Positions 45,328-54,821 of a stretch of 64,000 nt of DNA are shown here, in pieces (within the stretch, counting starts at the first letter, position 1; every line of letters starts with the position of its first letter). A program made the translations under genes and the position numbers. The notes below the pieces were generated by a model that was not told the origin of the DNA, made no database searches, and saw only the letters and a list, made by a program, of their open reading frames with translations. Origin of the DNA: Rhodocyclales bacterium GT-UBC (GTDB taxonomy: Bacteria; Pseudomonadota; Gammaproteobacteria; Burkholderiales; Rhodocyclaceae); assembly GCA_003583745.1 (NCBI GenBank), contig QXPY01000003.1, positions 294,052-358,051 on the forward strand. Direction: 5' to 3'.

Positions 45328-47085
45328 ATGGCCAGCGACATGACCAGCCGTGAACTCTATCTTCGGCTGCTGACCTATGTCCGCCCGTACTGGAAAGTCT
45401 TTGCCGCGGCGCTCGCCGCCATGGGCCTTTCGGCATTGGCCGAGCCGGTCTTCCCGGCGATGATGAAAAAGCTGCTCGACGACGGTTTCTCGGCGGCCGC
45501 CGGCCCTTGGGACTGGTTGCTCTACCCGTTGGCGATCATGGGCATTTTCCTGGCCCGCGCCGTCTTCGGCTTCATCGGCGAATACGCCATGAGCTGGGTG
45601 TCGAACAATGTCGTCACCGAATTGCGTCAGGCCATGTTCGCCCGCATGGTCCGCCTGCCCACCCGCTACTACAGCGACAACTTGTCGGGCCGGCTGATGT
45701 CGCGCATCACCAACGACGTCAGCGGCGTCGCCGGCGCCGCCACCAATGCGCTGACTTCCTTGATCAAGGACGCGCTGGCCATCGTCGGCCTGATGGCCTG
45801 GCTGCTTTACCTCAACTGGCAACTGACCCTGATCACCCTCTCCGTCGTCCCCTTCATCGCCGTCGTCGTGCGCACCTTCAGCAAGCGCCTGCGCGCCGTC
45901 GCCAAGGGGCAGCAGGAATCGATGGGGCGGATCACCCAGGTGCTGCAGGAGACCATCGAAGGCCACAAGGTGGTGAAGATTTTCGGCGGCCAGACCTACG
46001 AGGCGGCCCGTTTCTACAAGTCGGTACGCGAACAGCGCCGGCTGGCCATGCGCGCCACCATGGCGGTGGCGGCGCAAAGCCCGATCGTCCAGTTCTTTGC
46101 CGCTTCCGGCGTCGCCATCATCATGGGGGTCGCCCTCAAGCAGGCGGCCGGCGACCAGACCACGGTGGGCAGTTTCGTTTCCTTCATCACCGCGATGCTG
46201 ATGATCCTGCCGCCGCTACGCCGGATCACCGACGTCAATGCGCCGATCCAGCGCGGGCTGGCTGCTGCCGAGAGCGTTTTCTCGCTGATCGACGAAGCCG
46301 CCGAGGAAGACGCGGGGCGGGAGGAACTGGGGCGGGCCCAGGGTCTGGTCGAGTTCGACAACGTCAGCTTCACCTATCCGGGGGCGGAGCGTCCGGCCCT
46401 GGCTGGCGTTTCGCTGACCATCCGCCCCGGCGAGTCGGTGGCGCTGGTCGGCCCGTCGGGCAGCGGCAAGACGACGGCAGCCAACCTGCTGCCCCGCTTC
46501 TACGCCATCGACGGCGGCGAGATCCGCGTCGACGGCCATGCCCTGCCCAATATCCGCCTCGACAGCTTGCGCGACAACATCGCGCTGGTCAGCCAGGACG
46601 TCGTGCTGTTCAACGACACCATCGCCGCCAATATCGCCTATGGCGGCAAGAGCACGGCGACACCCGAGGAAATCCGCGCCGCGGCCAAGGCGGCCCACGC
46701 GCTGGAGTTCATCGATGCCCTGCCGGAAGGCATGGCCACCATGATCGGCGAAAACGGCGTCAAGCTCTCCGGCGGTCAACGCCAGCGCCTGGCCATCGCT
46801 CGCGCCATTCTCAAGGATGCGCCGATCCTCATTCTCGACGAAGCCACCTCGGCCCTCGACACCGAATCCGAGCGCCATGTCCAGGCAGCGCTCGACGAAT
46901 TGATGAAAGGGCGCAGCACCCTGGTCATCGCCCATCGCCTGTCCACCGTCGAACGGGCCGACCGCATCGTCGCGCTGGCCCACGGCCACAAGCAGGAAGA
47001 AGGCTCGCACGCCGAACTGCTTGCCCTCGACGGTCTCTATGCCCGTCTGTACCGGATGCAGAAGGCGGAAGAGGCGAGCACCTGA
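45328..47085 (+). CDS. msbA: MsbA, lipid A/LPS export ABC flippase
   Basis: A 585-residue half-transporter. Six membrane helices occupy about 20-300. The ATPase has Walker A GPSGSGKTTAANLL, signature LSGGQRQRLAIARAI, Walker B ILILDEATSALD and the H-loop IAHRLSTV. It flips lipid A-core across the inner membrane. AGGGA lies 6 bases before the ATG. It overlaps the next ATG by one base (TGATG). Confidence 0.95.
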   Translation: MASDMTSRELYLRLLTYVRPYWKVFAAALAAMGLSALAEPVFPAMMKKLLDDGFSAAAGPWDWLLYPLAIMGIFLARAVFGFIGEYAMSWVSNNVVTELRQAMFARMVRLPTRYYSDNLSGRLMSRITNDVSGVAGAATNALTSLIKDALAIVGLMAWLLYLNWQLTLITLSVVPFIAVVVRTFSKRLRAVAKGQQESMGRITQVLQETIEGHKVVKIFGGQTYEAARFYKSVREQRRLAMRATMAVAAQSPIVQFFAASGVAIIMGVALKQAAGDQTTVGSFVSFITAMLMILPPLRRITDVNAPIQRGLAAAESVFSLIDEAAEEDAGREELGRAQGLVEFDNVSFTYPGAERPALAGVSLTIRPGESVALVGPSGSGKTTAANLLPRFYAIDGGEIRVDGHALPNIRLDSLRDNIALVSQDVVLFNDTIAANIAYGGKSTATPEEIRAAAKAAHALEFIDALPEGMATMIGENGVKLSGGQRQRLAIARAILKDAPILILDEATSALDTESERHVQAALDELMKGRSTLVIAHRLSTVERADRIVALAHGHKQEEGSHAELLALDGLYARLYRMQKAEEAST

Positions 47086-48170
47086 TGCGCATCCTGCACA
47101 GCGAGTCGTCGAAAGGCTGGGGCGGCCAGGAAAACCGCACCGTCAACGAACTGATCGGCATGCGTGAACGCGGCCATACCCTGGCCGTGGTCGGCCGGCC
47201 CGGCGCGCGCATCCTGGAGCGGGCCAGCGAACTCGGCTTCGAGACATTTGTCGTCGATATGCGCGGCGCCATCGACTTTCCGGCCATTGCCCGGCTGCGC
47301 AGCGTGATCAAGCGTTTTCGCGCCGATGTCGTCAATACGCACAGCGGCCGCGATACCCAGCTGGCCGGCATGGCGGCACGGACGCTGAGCCGGCGGCCGC
47401 GCATCGTGCGCACCCGCCATCTCGCCCTGCCGATCACTTCGCGCTTCACCTACAGCGTCCTGCCCGACCATGTCGTCACGGTCAGCAAGTATGTCGAGAA
47501 TTACCTGGTCGAGGCCGGCGTGGCGCGCCAGGGCATCACGACCATTCCGACCGGGGTCGATTTCTCCCGCTACGACCGCGCCGGCGTGCAGGGCAATCTG
47601 CGCCAGGAACTGGGTTTGCCGGCCGACAGCCTGCTGGTCGGCACGGTGGCCATCCTGCGCGCCAAGAAGGGGCATGCCGAGATTCTCGATGCCGTCCCGG
47701 CCATCCTGCAGCGTTTCCCCCATGCCCACTTCGTGTTTGCCGGCGATGGCCCGCAAACCGGGAACCTCAAGGCGCGGCTCGCCGCCGAGGGCCTGGGCGA
47801 GCGGGTTCATCTGCTCGGCCTGCGCCGCGACGTGACCAACGTCCTCGCCTCGCTCGACGTCTTCGTCCTGCCGACGCATCAGGAAGCACTCGGTACCGCC
47901 TTCATCGAGGCCGGCGCCATGGGCTTGCCGGCGGTCGCCAGCCGGGTCGACGGCGTGCCCGAGGTGATCATCGACGGCCAGACCGGCCTGCTGGTCCCGG
48001 CTCAGGATGGCAAGGCGCTGGTCGAGCCGATCTGCCGCCTGCTCGGCGACCCGATCTTCCGCCAGGGGATGGGGGCGAACGCCCGCGAATTCGTGCAGCG
48101 CAAGTTTTCCCGCGAAGTCATGGCGCAGGGCATGGAAAGGCTGTATCAGCAGTTGCTGGAGGCGCGATGA
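47085..48170 (+). CDS. GT4 glycosyltransferase
   Basis: A 361-residue GT-B enzyme. Key parts are HSESSKGWGGQENRTVNEL at the acceptor domain, TVSKYVENYLVEAGV, and a donor domain with AILRAKKGHAEILDA, FAGDGPQ and the E-x7-E region HQEALGTAFIEAGAMGLP. The sugar and acceptor cannot be named. It is coupled to msbA and to the deacetylase. Confidence 0.88.
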   Translation: MRILHSESSKGWGGQENRTVNELIGMRERGHTLAVVGRPGARILERASELGFETFVVDMRGAIDFPAIARLRSVIKRFRADVVNTHSGRDTQLAGMAARTLSRRPRIVRTRHLALPITSRFTYSVLPDHVVTVSKYVENYLVEAGVARQGITTIPTGVDFSRYDRAGVQGNLRQELGLPADSLLVGTVAILRAKKGHAEILDAVPAILQRFPHAHFVFAGDGPQTGNLKARLAAEGLGERVHLLGLRRDVTNVLASLDVFVLPTHQEALGTAFIEAGAMGLPAVASRVDGVPEVIIDGQTGLLVPAQDGKALVEPICRLLGDPIFRQGMGANAREFVQRKFSREVMAQGMERLYQQLLEAR

Positions 48171-48997
48171 GCCTGGGGCAACCCTTGCCCGTGCTGATGT
48201 ATCACCATGTCAGCCCGCAGCCCGGGCTGGTCACCTGTTCGCCCGAGCATTTCCGGGCGCAGATAGCCTGGTTGGCCGAGCAGGGCTGGCGCACGCTGTC
48301 TACAGCCGAGTTCGCCGCAGCGCTGGCGAGTGGCGTGATGCCGAAGAAGAGCGTGCTGATCACCTTCGATGACGGTTATCTCGACAATTGGGTGCATGCC
48401 TATCCGGTGCTCAAGGAATTCGGCCTGTGCGCGACGATTTTTCTGATCACCGGCTGGCTCGGCGACGGCCCGCGGCGCGCTCATGCCGGGCAGCCCGGCC
48501 TGCCCGAACTGCCGACCCACAAGCAGGCGATGGCGGCCGCCGCCGAAGGCCGGCTCGATACCGCTTTCCTGCGCTGGTCGGAAGTCGAGGCGATGCGGGC
48601 CGATGGCACGGTGGACTTCCATTCGCACACCCACAGCCATACCCGCTGGGATCGCAGCATCGCCGACCAGGCGGCCCGCGATGCTGCGCTCGCCGCCGAT
48701 CTCGAAGCCTCGCGGCAGACCCTGGCGGCACGCCTGGGCGAGGCCAGCCCGCATCTGTGCTGGCCGCAGGGCTATTTCGATGCCAGCTACCAACGCATCG
48801 CGCAGGCCGCCGGCTTTACCCACCAATACACCACCGAACCCGGCGTCGTCCGGCCTGACGTCGATCCGGCGCGGATTCCCCGCCTGGTCGCCAAGGACAA
48901 GCCGGCGGCATGGTTCGGCCGGCGTCTCGGCATCTACGGCCGGCCGCTGCTTTCCGCCCTTTACCTCGGCCTGAAATCGGGCAAGAAGGGCCGTTGA
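48167..48997 (+). CDS. Polysaccharide deacetylase (NodB-type)
   Basis: A 276-residue CE4 protein. The catalytic and metal residues are in LITFDDGYLDN (Asp-Asp) and FHSHTHSHTRW (the H-S/T-H set), with WPQGYFD as motif 3. It has no signal peptide, so it may act in the cytoplasm on a sugar-lipid intermediate, as the neighbouring glycosyltransferases suggest. It overlaps genes on both sides. Confidence 0.88.
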   Translation: MSLGQPLPVLMYHHVSPQPGLVTCSPEHFRAQIAWLAEQGWRTLSTAEFAAALASGVMPKKSVLITFDDGYLDNWVHAYPVLKEFGLCATIFLITGWLGDGPRRAHAGQPGLPELPTHKQAMAAAAEGRLDTAFLRWSEVEAMRADGTVDFHSHTHSHTRWDRSIADQAARDAALAADLEASRQTLAARLGEASPHLCWPQGYFDASYQRIAQAAGFTHQYTTEPGVVRPDVDPARIPRLVAKDKPAAWFGRRLGIYGRPLLSALYLGLKSGKKGR

Positions 48998-50148
48998 TGC
49001 GCCTGCGCCTGCGCGAACCGCTGCTCTATCGCTGGCTCAAGCTGCGCCGCGCCTTCGACCGCCGGCCGCGCCCGGCCGCAGAACTCGGCACGCCGGCCAT
49101 CCGTCGCATCCTGGCCATCTCCTGTACGGCGCTCGGCGATACCCTGATGACCACGCCGGGCTTGCGGGTGTTGCGTCAGGCTTATCCGGCCGCCCACATC
49201 ACGCTGCTCGTCCATCCTTCCCTGCAGGCCCTGTTTACCGGCCTGCCCGAGGTCGATGCGCTGCTGCCCTACGATGGCAAATGGCGCGGTTTCGGGCGTG
49301 TCGCCCGCCAGCTCAAGGACTACGACCTGGCCGCCATCTTTCATGGCAACGAGCCGCAGGCGACGCCGCTGGCCTACCTGTCGGGGGCGCGCCATATCTT
49401 CAAGCTGCCCAACAACAATCGCTGGAATTTCCTGCTCAGCAATCCGACGCCGCTGCGGACCTGGGACGATCTCGGGCACGGCATCGAGCAACGCGTCGCC
49501 GTCGCCTGCCTGGCCGGTGCGACGCAGTCGGCCGAGCGGCGGATGAGCGTGCCGCGTCACGCCGCCGGCGTCGACGCCGTCGATCAGGCATTGGCCGGGC
49601 TGGGCTGGCAGGATGCACCGCTCGTCGTGCTGCAACCGGGCGCTTCGACCCTGAGCCGGCGCTGGCCGCGCAGTCGTTTTATCGAAGCCGCAGCGACGCT
49701 GGCGGCGACGCATCCGGCCTGCCGTTTCGTGGTTACCGGTTCGCCGGCCGAAGCGGCCTTGTGCCAGGAGGTGGCCGCCGGCATCGAGGCCGCCGTACCG
49801 CTGGCCGGCGGACAGCCGCGGGCCTGGGCTTCGGCCGGGCGCCTGCCGCTGATCGCCTTGCCTGAACTGTTCGCCCGCAGCCGGGTGCTGGTCAGCGGCG
49901 ATACCGGCCCGATGCACCTCGCCGTCACCGTCGGCACGCCGGTCGTCGCCCTCTTTGCTGTTTCCGATCCGGCCCGTTCCGGGCCCGGTTACGACCTCGA
50001 CAAACATGTCGTGATCCGCAAATGGCGGACCTGCGATCCCTGCCTGTCGAAAAACTGCCCTTACGCCGAACCGATCTGCATGGACAACATCGCCGTCGCC
50101 GAAGTGGTCGCCGCGGTCGAAGGCATTCTGGCCCGGGAGGCCGCATGA
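48997..50148 (+). CDS. GT9 heptosyltransferase-like protein
   Basis: A 383-residue GT9 protein with AISCTALGDTLMTTPGLRVLRQ at the N-terminus, LQPGASTLSRRWPRSRF and VSGDTGPMHLAVTVGTPVV at the donor site. The C-terminus has a cysteine-rich stretch, CDPCLSKNCPYAEPIC, seen in some GT9 proteins. The ATG overlaps the previous stop by one base. Confidence 0.85.
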   Translation: MRLRLREPLLYRWLKLRRAFDRRPRPAAELGTPAIRRILAISCTALGDTLMTTPGLRVLRQAYPAAHITLLVHPSLQALFTGLPEVDALLPYDGKWRGFGRVARQLKDYDLAAIFHGNEPQATPLAYLSGARHIFKLPNNNRWNFLLSNPTPLRTWDDLGHGIEQRVAVACLAGATQSAERRMSVPRHAAGVDAVDQALAGLGWQDAPLVVLQPGASTLSRRWPRSRFIEAAATLAATHPACRFVVTGSPAEAALCQEVAAGIEAAVPLAGGQPRAWASAGRLPLIALPELFARSRVLVSGDTGPMHLAVTVGTPVVALFAVSDPARSGPGYDLDKHVVIRKWRTCDPCLSKNCPYAEPICMDNIAVAEVVAAVEGILAREAA

Positions 50149-51341
50149 GTCAGCCGAAACGCATCCTGTTGCTCGATACTGGCCACGAATGGGGCGGTGG
50201 CACCAACAGCATGTTCGAATTGCTCAAGCGCCTGGATCGCCAGCGCTTCGCCGTGACCTGCTGCTTCTACAAGGATTACCGCAAGGGCAAGGATGGCCGG
50301 CTGCTCTCCGAGGAACTGGCCGACATCGACATTCCGCTGATCGTCCTGCCCAGCCGACCGCAACCGTTGTGGGCCAAAATCGCCAAGGAACTGGCGCGTG
50401 GCCTGCTGACCTGGTCGGCCCGTCTGAAGAAGCGCGCCGTGCGGCGGATCGATCATCAATGGCGCATCCTGCCGCGAGCCCGCGAAATTCGCCAGGTTCT
50501 CGCCGACGGCGGCTTCGAACTGCTCTACATGAACAACCAGCCGTCGTCCAACCTCGAAGGCTACCTGGCGGCCGAGGCGCTGGGTTTGCCGATGGTGCAG
50601 CATTGCCGGGTCGAGCCGACCTTGCACGGCGACGAAGTCGAGGTGGTCAACCGCCTGGCGACCCGCATCATCTGCGTCTCGCAAGGGGTGGCCGATGTCC
50701 TGGCGGCGCAGCATGTTGCGGAGAATCGCCTGCAGGTGGTCTATAACGCCATCGATGCACGGACGCCGTTGCCGCCCAAGGCCGAGTTGCCGCCTTTCGG
50801 TAACCGGCCGGTGATCGGCACGGTCGGCCGGCTGATGCCGATCAAGGCGGTGGCCCATTTGATCGAAGCCGTGCACCGGCTGAAGGGTGAGGGCCTGGCA
50901 CCGGCCTGCGTGATCGTCGGCGAAGGCGGTCAGCGGGCCGAGCTGGTGGCGCTGGCCGAGCGTCTAGGGGTGAGCGAGCTGGTGCATTTCGCCGGTTTCC
51001 AGCGGGTGCCGCTGGCCTGGGTCGAGGCGATGGACATCTGCGTCCTTTGTTCCAGCCGCGAAGGCCTGCCGCGCGTCGTCCTCGAAGCCATGCTGGCGAG
51101 CAAGCCGGTGGTCGGTTCCGACGTCACCGGCACCCGTGAACTGGTGGTCAACGAAGACACCGGGCTGCTCTACGCTTATGGCGACATTCCCGCTCTGGTC
51201 GGCGCCTTGCGCCGCCTGCTCGCCGACCCGCTGTTGCGTCGGGCGATGGGTGATAGCGGCCGGCGGCGGGTGGTCGAGCATTATTCGATCGAGGCCTATG
51301 TCGCCGGCGTCAGCCGGGTCCTGGCCGAGGCCCTGTCATGA
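50145..51341 (+). CDS. GT4 glycosyltransferase
   Basis: A 398-residue GT-B enzyme. DTGHEWGGGTNSMFELLKRL opens the acceptor domain. VGRLMPIKAVAHLIEAVH, VGEGGQR and SSREGLPRVVLEAMLASKP form the donor domain. It lies inside the glycan operon, between two GT9 genes. Acceptor unknown. Confidence 0.88.
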   Translation: MSQPKRILLLDTGHEWGGGTNSMFELLKRLDRQRFAVTCCFYKDYRKGKDGRLLSEELADIDIPLIVLPSRPQPLWAKIAKELARGLLTWSARLKKRAVRRIDHQWRILPRAREIRQVLADGGFELLYMNNQPSSNLEGYLAAEALGLPMVQHCRVEPTLHGDEVEVVNRLATRIICVSQGVADVLAAQHVAENRLQVVYNAIDARTPLPPKAELPPFGNRPVIGTVGRLMPIKAVAHLIEAVHRLKGEGLAPACVIVGEGGQRAELVALAERLGVSELVHFAGFQRVPLAWVEAMDICVLCSSREGLPRVVLEAMLASKPVVGSDVTGTRELVVNEDTGLLYAYGDIPALVGALRRLLADPLLRRAMGDSGRRRVVEHYSIEAYVAGVSRVLAEALS

Positions 51342-51367
51342 ACCTGGCGTCAGGGAAGGAGTAGGCC

Positions 51368-52480
51368 GTGTTCTACGTGTTGCTGGCGCTGCTGGCGCTG
51401 CCTTTCGTCCGCCGCCGGAGCTCAGGCGAGGTCCGGACCATCCTGGTCGTGCAAACCGGCAAGATCGGCGATTTCGTGTGCACCACGCCGCTCTTCCGTG
51501 CCTTGCGGGCTCATTACCCGGCGGCGCGCATCGTGTTGGCGTTGCATCCGGTCAATAGCGTGCTGGCCCGACAGCTGCCCTTTTTCGACGAGCTGCTGGA
51601 AATCCCCTCGGGTACGCTCTCAGGCTGGCGGCACAAGTGGCGCTGGGTGGCCGAGGTGCGCCGGCTGAATCCGGATCTCGCGCTGTGCTGCAGCGGCGGG
51701 GCGGCCTGGCCCTTTATTCTGGCGATGGCCGGAGTGCCGCGCCGGCTCGGGGTGACGCCGAATTTCCTCGGGCGCAGCAGCCGCTTCGCCCAGCATTTGT
51801 GGACGGAGGCGGTGGTGCACGATGGCGCCCGCTTGATCGGCTCGACCTATGCCCGCCTGCTCGCCTTGCTCGGTGTCGATGCGGTCGCCCTGGACAAGGT
51901 GGTCGGCCATCCGGCAGCGGCCGAAGCCAAGGTCGAGGCCTTCCTGGCTGGACAGGGCGGGCGCCGCCTGGCCGGTCTGGCGATCAGTTCGGCCAACAAG
52001 CTCAAGGAACTGGGCGAAGAGAAACTGCTCGGCATCTGTCGCCGTCTGTTGGCGGCGGCACCGGATCTGAGCATCGTCCTGCTCGGCGGCCCGGGCGACC
52101 GTGCGGCCGCCGCGGCACTCGGCGCCGGGCTCGACGCCGCGCGCCTGATCGACAGTTGCGGCGTGTTCAGTCTCGATGAAGTGCCAGCCTTGCTGCAGCG
52201 TCTCGACGTCTTCATCGGTGTCGATTCCGGGCTGACCTACATGGCCGATGCGCTCGACATTCCGCTCGTCTCGCTGGCCGGGCCGTGCAACATGCAGGAA
52301 ACCCGGCCGGTCAACCGGCGGGCGGTGATCCTGCAGGAAAGTCTGCCCTGCATTCCTTGCGCCCATATCTTCAAGGCGCCGTATGCCTGCCGGATCGGCA
52401 GCCGCGCCTGCATCGTCGATGTGCCGGCCGAACGGGTGGCCGATGCCGCGCTGGCGCTGCTCGAGCCACCGCGACCGTGA
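51368..52480 (+). CDS. GT9 heptosyltransferase-like protein
   Basis: A 370-residue GT9 protein with one hydrophobic N-terminal stretch (FYVLLALLALPFV) that could anchor it in the membrane. Then come ILVVQTGKIGDFVCTTPLFR and IGVDSGLTYMADALDIPLV at the donor site. GTG 51368 has AAGGAG 7 bases upstream. It overlaps the ligase gene by GTGA. Confidence 0.85.
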   Translation: MFYVLLALLALPFVRRRSSGEVRTILVVQTGKIGDFVCTTPLFRALRAHYPAARIVLALHPVNSVLARQLPFFDELLEIPSGTLSGWRHKWRWVAEVRRLNPDLALCCSGGAAWPFILAMAGVPRRLGVTPNFLGRSSRFAQHLWTEAVVHDGARLIGSTYARLLALLGVDAVALDKVVGHPAAAEAKVEAFLAGQGGRRLAGLAISSANKLKELGEEKLLGICRRLLAAAPDLSIVLLGGPGDRAAAAALGAGLDAARLIDSCGVFSLDEVPALLQRLDVFIGVDSGLTYMADALDIPLVSLAGPCNMQETRPVNRRAVILQESLPCIPCAHIFKAPYACRIGSRACIVDVPAERVADAALALLEPPRP

Positions 52481-53799
52481 GCCCGATGGCCGAGATGCGG
52501 CAATTGATCCGACGTTTGGGGCTGGCCGCCGACGGTGCTTTTCATCCGGCCGTCGCCCTCGGGCGCAGTGGCGTACTGCTCTACCTGTCGACCTTTCCCT
52601 TCGGACACAATGCGGCCCTGAAAAATCTCGCCATGCTATTGATGCTGGCCGCCCTGGGCTGGCTGGCGGCCCGGCGTCGCTTGCCGGTTGATTGGCGTTC
52701 GCCTGTCCTGCTCGGGGTCGGCGGCCTGGTGCTGGCCTTCGCGCTGACCTCGGCGGTCGGCATCGAACCGGCCGACAGTTTCGACGAATTGCGCAAGCAG
52801 TTCCTGCCCGGCCTGCTCGGGCTGTTGCTGATCCCGGCCTTGTTTGGCGAGGCGGGGCAATTGCGTCTGTTGCTCGGTGTGCTCGCCGGGGCATTTTTGT
52901 TGCGGGCCGGGCTGACCTTCGGCGAGTTGCTGCACTATTTTCCCGATCTCGATGCCGGACGGGCCGAGGGCGCCTTCATCAAGGGTTTCAGTCTGGATGC
53001 CGGCTTCTATATCCCGGTCATTCTTGCGCTCTGGCTGCTCGGCGGTCGTTGGCGCTGGCTGGCTCCGGCCGGTCTGCTCCTTGTCCTTGCCGACATGCTG
53101 CTGGCGCAAAGCCGGACGCCGCTGGTGGCAGCGGCGCTCGGCGGGGTGCTGATGCTGGTCGTGCTGCGTCGTTGGCGTGTATTGGTCGTGCTGTGCGTGC
53201 TGGCGGCGGTCGGCATCGGCGGCATGTTGCTCAAGCAGCCGCAGCTGGCCGAACGTCTCGGTTCGACTTTCAATCCGGCGACCTACGCCCAAGCCTTCGA
53301 TACCCGCAATTATCGCGGCAACGACGGCCTGGCGGCGCGCATGCCGATCTGGGCCGGAGTGCTTGAAATCGGTGCCGCCCGCCCGTGGACGGGCTACGGT
53401 TTCGGTTGGAAAAAACTCGCCACGGTGGCGGTCGATGCTGGCTACGTCGCCCGCTGGGGGCGCATCGAGCATGACGCGTTTGCCGCCGAGCAGGCCGCCT
53501 ACTTTGCCCAGCCGGCGTCGACGGTCAATCCGCACAATCTTTATTTGCAGCTCTATTTCGAAAGCGGCGTACTCGGCCTGCTTGCCTATGGCGGCCTGGT
53601 TTTCATCCTGGCCTGGCAGGCCTGGCGGCTGATCGGCCGCCGGCAAGTCCTGCCCGGGGTGATTGGCGGCCTGTTGCTGGCCTATCTGGCCGATCATCTG
53701 GTGCTGGGTTTGTCGAATGGCCTGCCGATCGGTCTCGGCCCTTCGCTGGCCTTGGTCGCGCTGCTCGAAACTGCCCGCCGTCACGAAGGGAAGGCATGA
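52477..53799 (+). CDS. O-antigen ligase / polymerase-like membrane protein
   Basis: A 440-residue protein with about ten to twelve membrane helices and the large periplasmic loop typical of Wzy_C/WaaL proteins. The conserved loop has RMPIWAGVLEIGAARPWTGYGFGW and STVNPHNLYLQLYFESG (the PHN motif). It would attach polymer to lipid A-core in the periplasm, or polymerise it. GTG 52477 is used; ATG 52486 is three codons on. Confidence 0.85.
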   Translation: MSPMAEMRQLIRRLGLAADGAFHPAVALGRSGVLLYLSTFPFGHNAALKNLAMLLMLAALGWLAARRRLPVDWRSPVLLGVGGLVLAFALTSAVGIEPADSFDELRKQFLPGLLGLLLIPALFGEAGQLRLLLGVLAGAFLLRAGLTFGELLHYFPDLDAGRAEGAFIKGFSLDAGFYIPVILALWLLGGRWRWLAPAGLLLVLADMLLAQSRTPLVAAALGGVLMLVVLRRWRVLVVLCVLAAVGIGGMLLKQPQLAERLGSTFNPATYAQAFDTRNYRGNDGLAARMPIWAGVLEIGAARPWTGYGFGWKKLATVAVDAGYVARWGRIEHDAFAAEQAAYFAQPASTVNPHNLYLQLYFESGVLGLLAYGGLVFILAWQAWRLIGRRQVLPGVIGGLLLAYLADHLVLGLSNGLPIGLGPSLALVALLETARRHEGKA

Positions 53800-54821
53800 A
53801 AATCCTGATAATCCGTCGCGACAACATCGGCGACCTGATCTGTACGACGCCGCTGTTCGAAGCCATTCGCCGTCACTATCCGCAGGCCTATCTGGCCGCC
53901 CTGGTGAATAGCTACAACGCCCCGGCAATCGCCGGCAACCCGCATCTCGACGCCATCTTCGCCTACACCAAGGGCAAGCATGCCGAGGGAGAGCCGGTTT
54001 GGCAGGCGTATTGGCGCCGGGCCAAGCTGCTGTGGCAATTGCGTCGCATGCGTTTCGACTATGTCCTGCTCGCCACCGGCGGCTTTGCTCCCCGCTCGCT
54101 GAAACTGGCCCGCATGCTGGCACCGCGCCACGTCGTCGGCTTCGTCAACGGTACGGCGAGGTCGGCGCGCATCGACCTGCCGATCGAGCAAGGTCCGGCG
54201 GTCGCTCGGCATGAAAGCGAAGAGATGTTTCGCCTGCTCGGCCCCTTGGGTATCGGTGGCGAAATTCCCGGCCTCAGCGTGCTGGCCGATAGCGCCGTGG
54301 CCGGTCGCTTGCGGGCGGCCTTGCCGCCTGCCGTGGCAGCGGGCCAGGGGCCGCTGGTCGCGCTGCATATCAGTGCCCGCAAGGAAAAGCAGCGCTGGCC
54401 GGTCGAGCGCTTTGCCGAGCTGGCGCAGCGCCTGCATGCCCGCCATGCCGCCCGCTTCCTGGTCTTCTGGTCGCCGGGCGACGAGAACAATCCTTTTCAC
54501 CCCGGTGACGACGGCAAGGCCGGTCGCTTGCTGGCTGCCTTGAGCGGTTTGCCGGCGGCACCGGTGCGGACCGAGCATCTGTCCGAACTGATTGCCGGCT
54601 TGTCGCTGTGCGATGTCGCCGTGCTCTCCGATGGTGGGGCGATGCATGTCGCCGCCGGTCTGGGCAAGCCGCTGGTTTGCTTCTTCGGCAATTCCCCCGC
54701 CGAGCGCTGGCATCCTTGGGGAGTACCCCACGAGCTGCTCCAGAAGCCCTCGCGTGATGTCGGCGAGATCGGCGTCGACGAGGCCGCCGACGCCTTCGAA
54801 CGCTTGCTTGCCCGGCGCTAG
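53796..54821 (+). CDS. GT9 heptosyltransferase-like protein
   Basis: A 341-residue GT9 protein with ILIIRRDNIGDLICTTPLFEA and a C-terminal LSDGGAMHVAAGLGKPLVCFFG, then WHPWGVP. It is the last gene of the surface-glycan operon and overlaps convergent polA by 4 bases. Confidence 0.87.
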   Translation: MKILIIRRDNIGDLICTTPLFEAIRRHYPQAYLAALVNSYNAPAIAGNPHLDAIFAYTKGKHAEGEPVWQAYWRRAKLLWQLRRMRFDYVLLATGGFAPRSLKLARMLAPRHVVGFVNGTARSARIDLPIEQGPAVARHESEEMFRLLGPLGIGGEIPGLSVLADSAVAGRLRAALPPAVAAGQGPLVALHISARKEKQRWPVERFAELAQRLHARHAARFLVFWSPGDENNPFHPGDDGKAGRLLAALSGLPAAPVRTEHLSELIAGLSLCDVAVLSDGGAMHVAAGLGKPLVCFFGNSPAERWHPWGVPHELLQKPSRDVGEIGVDEAADAFERLLARR

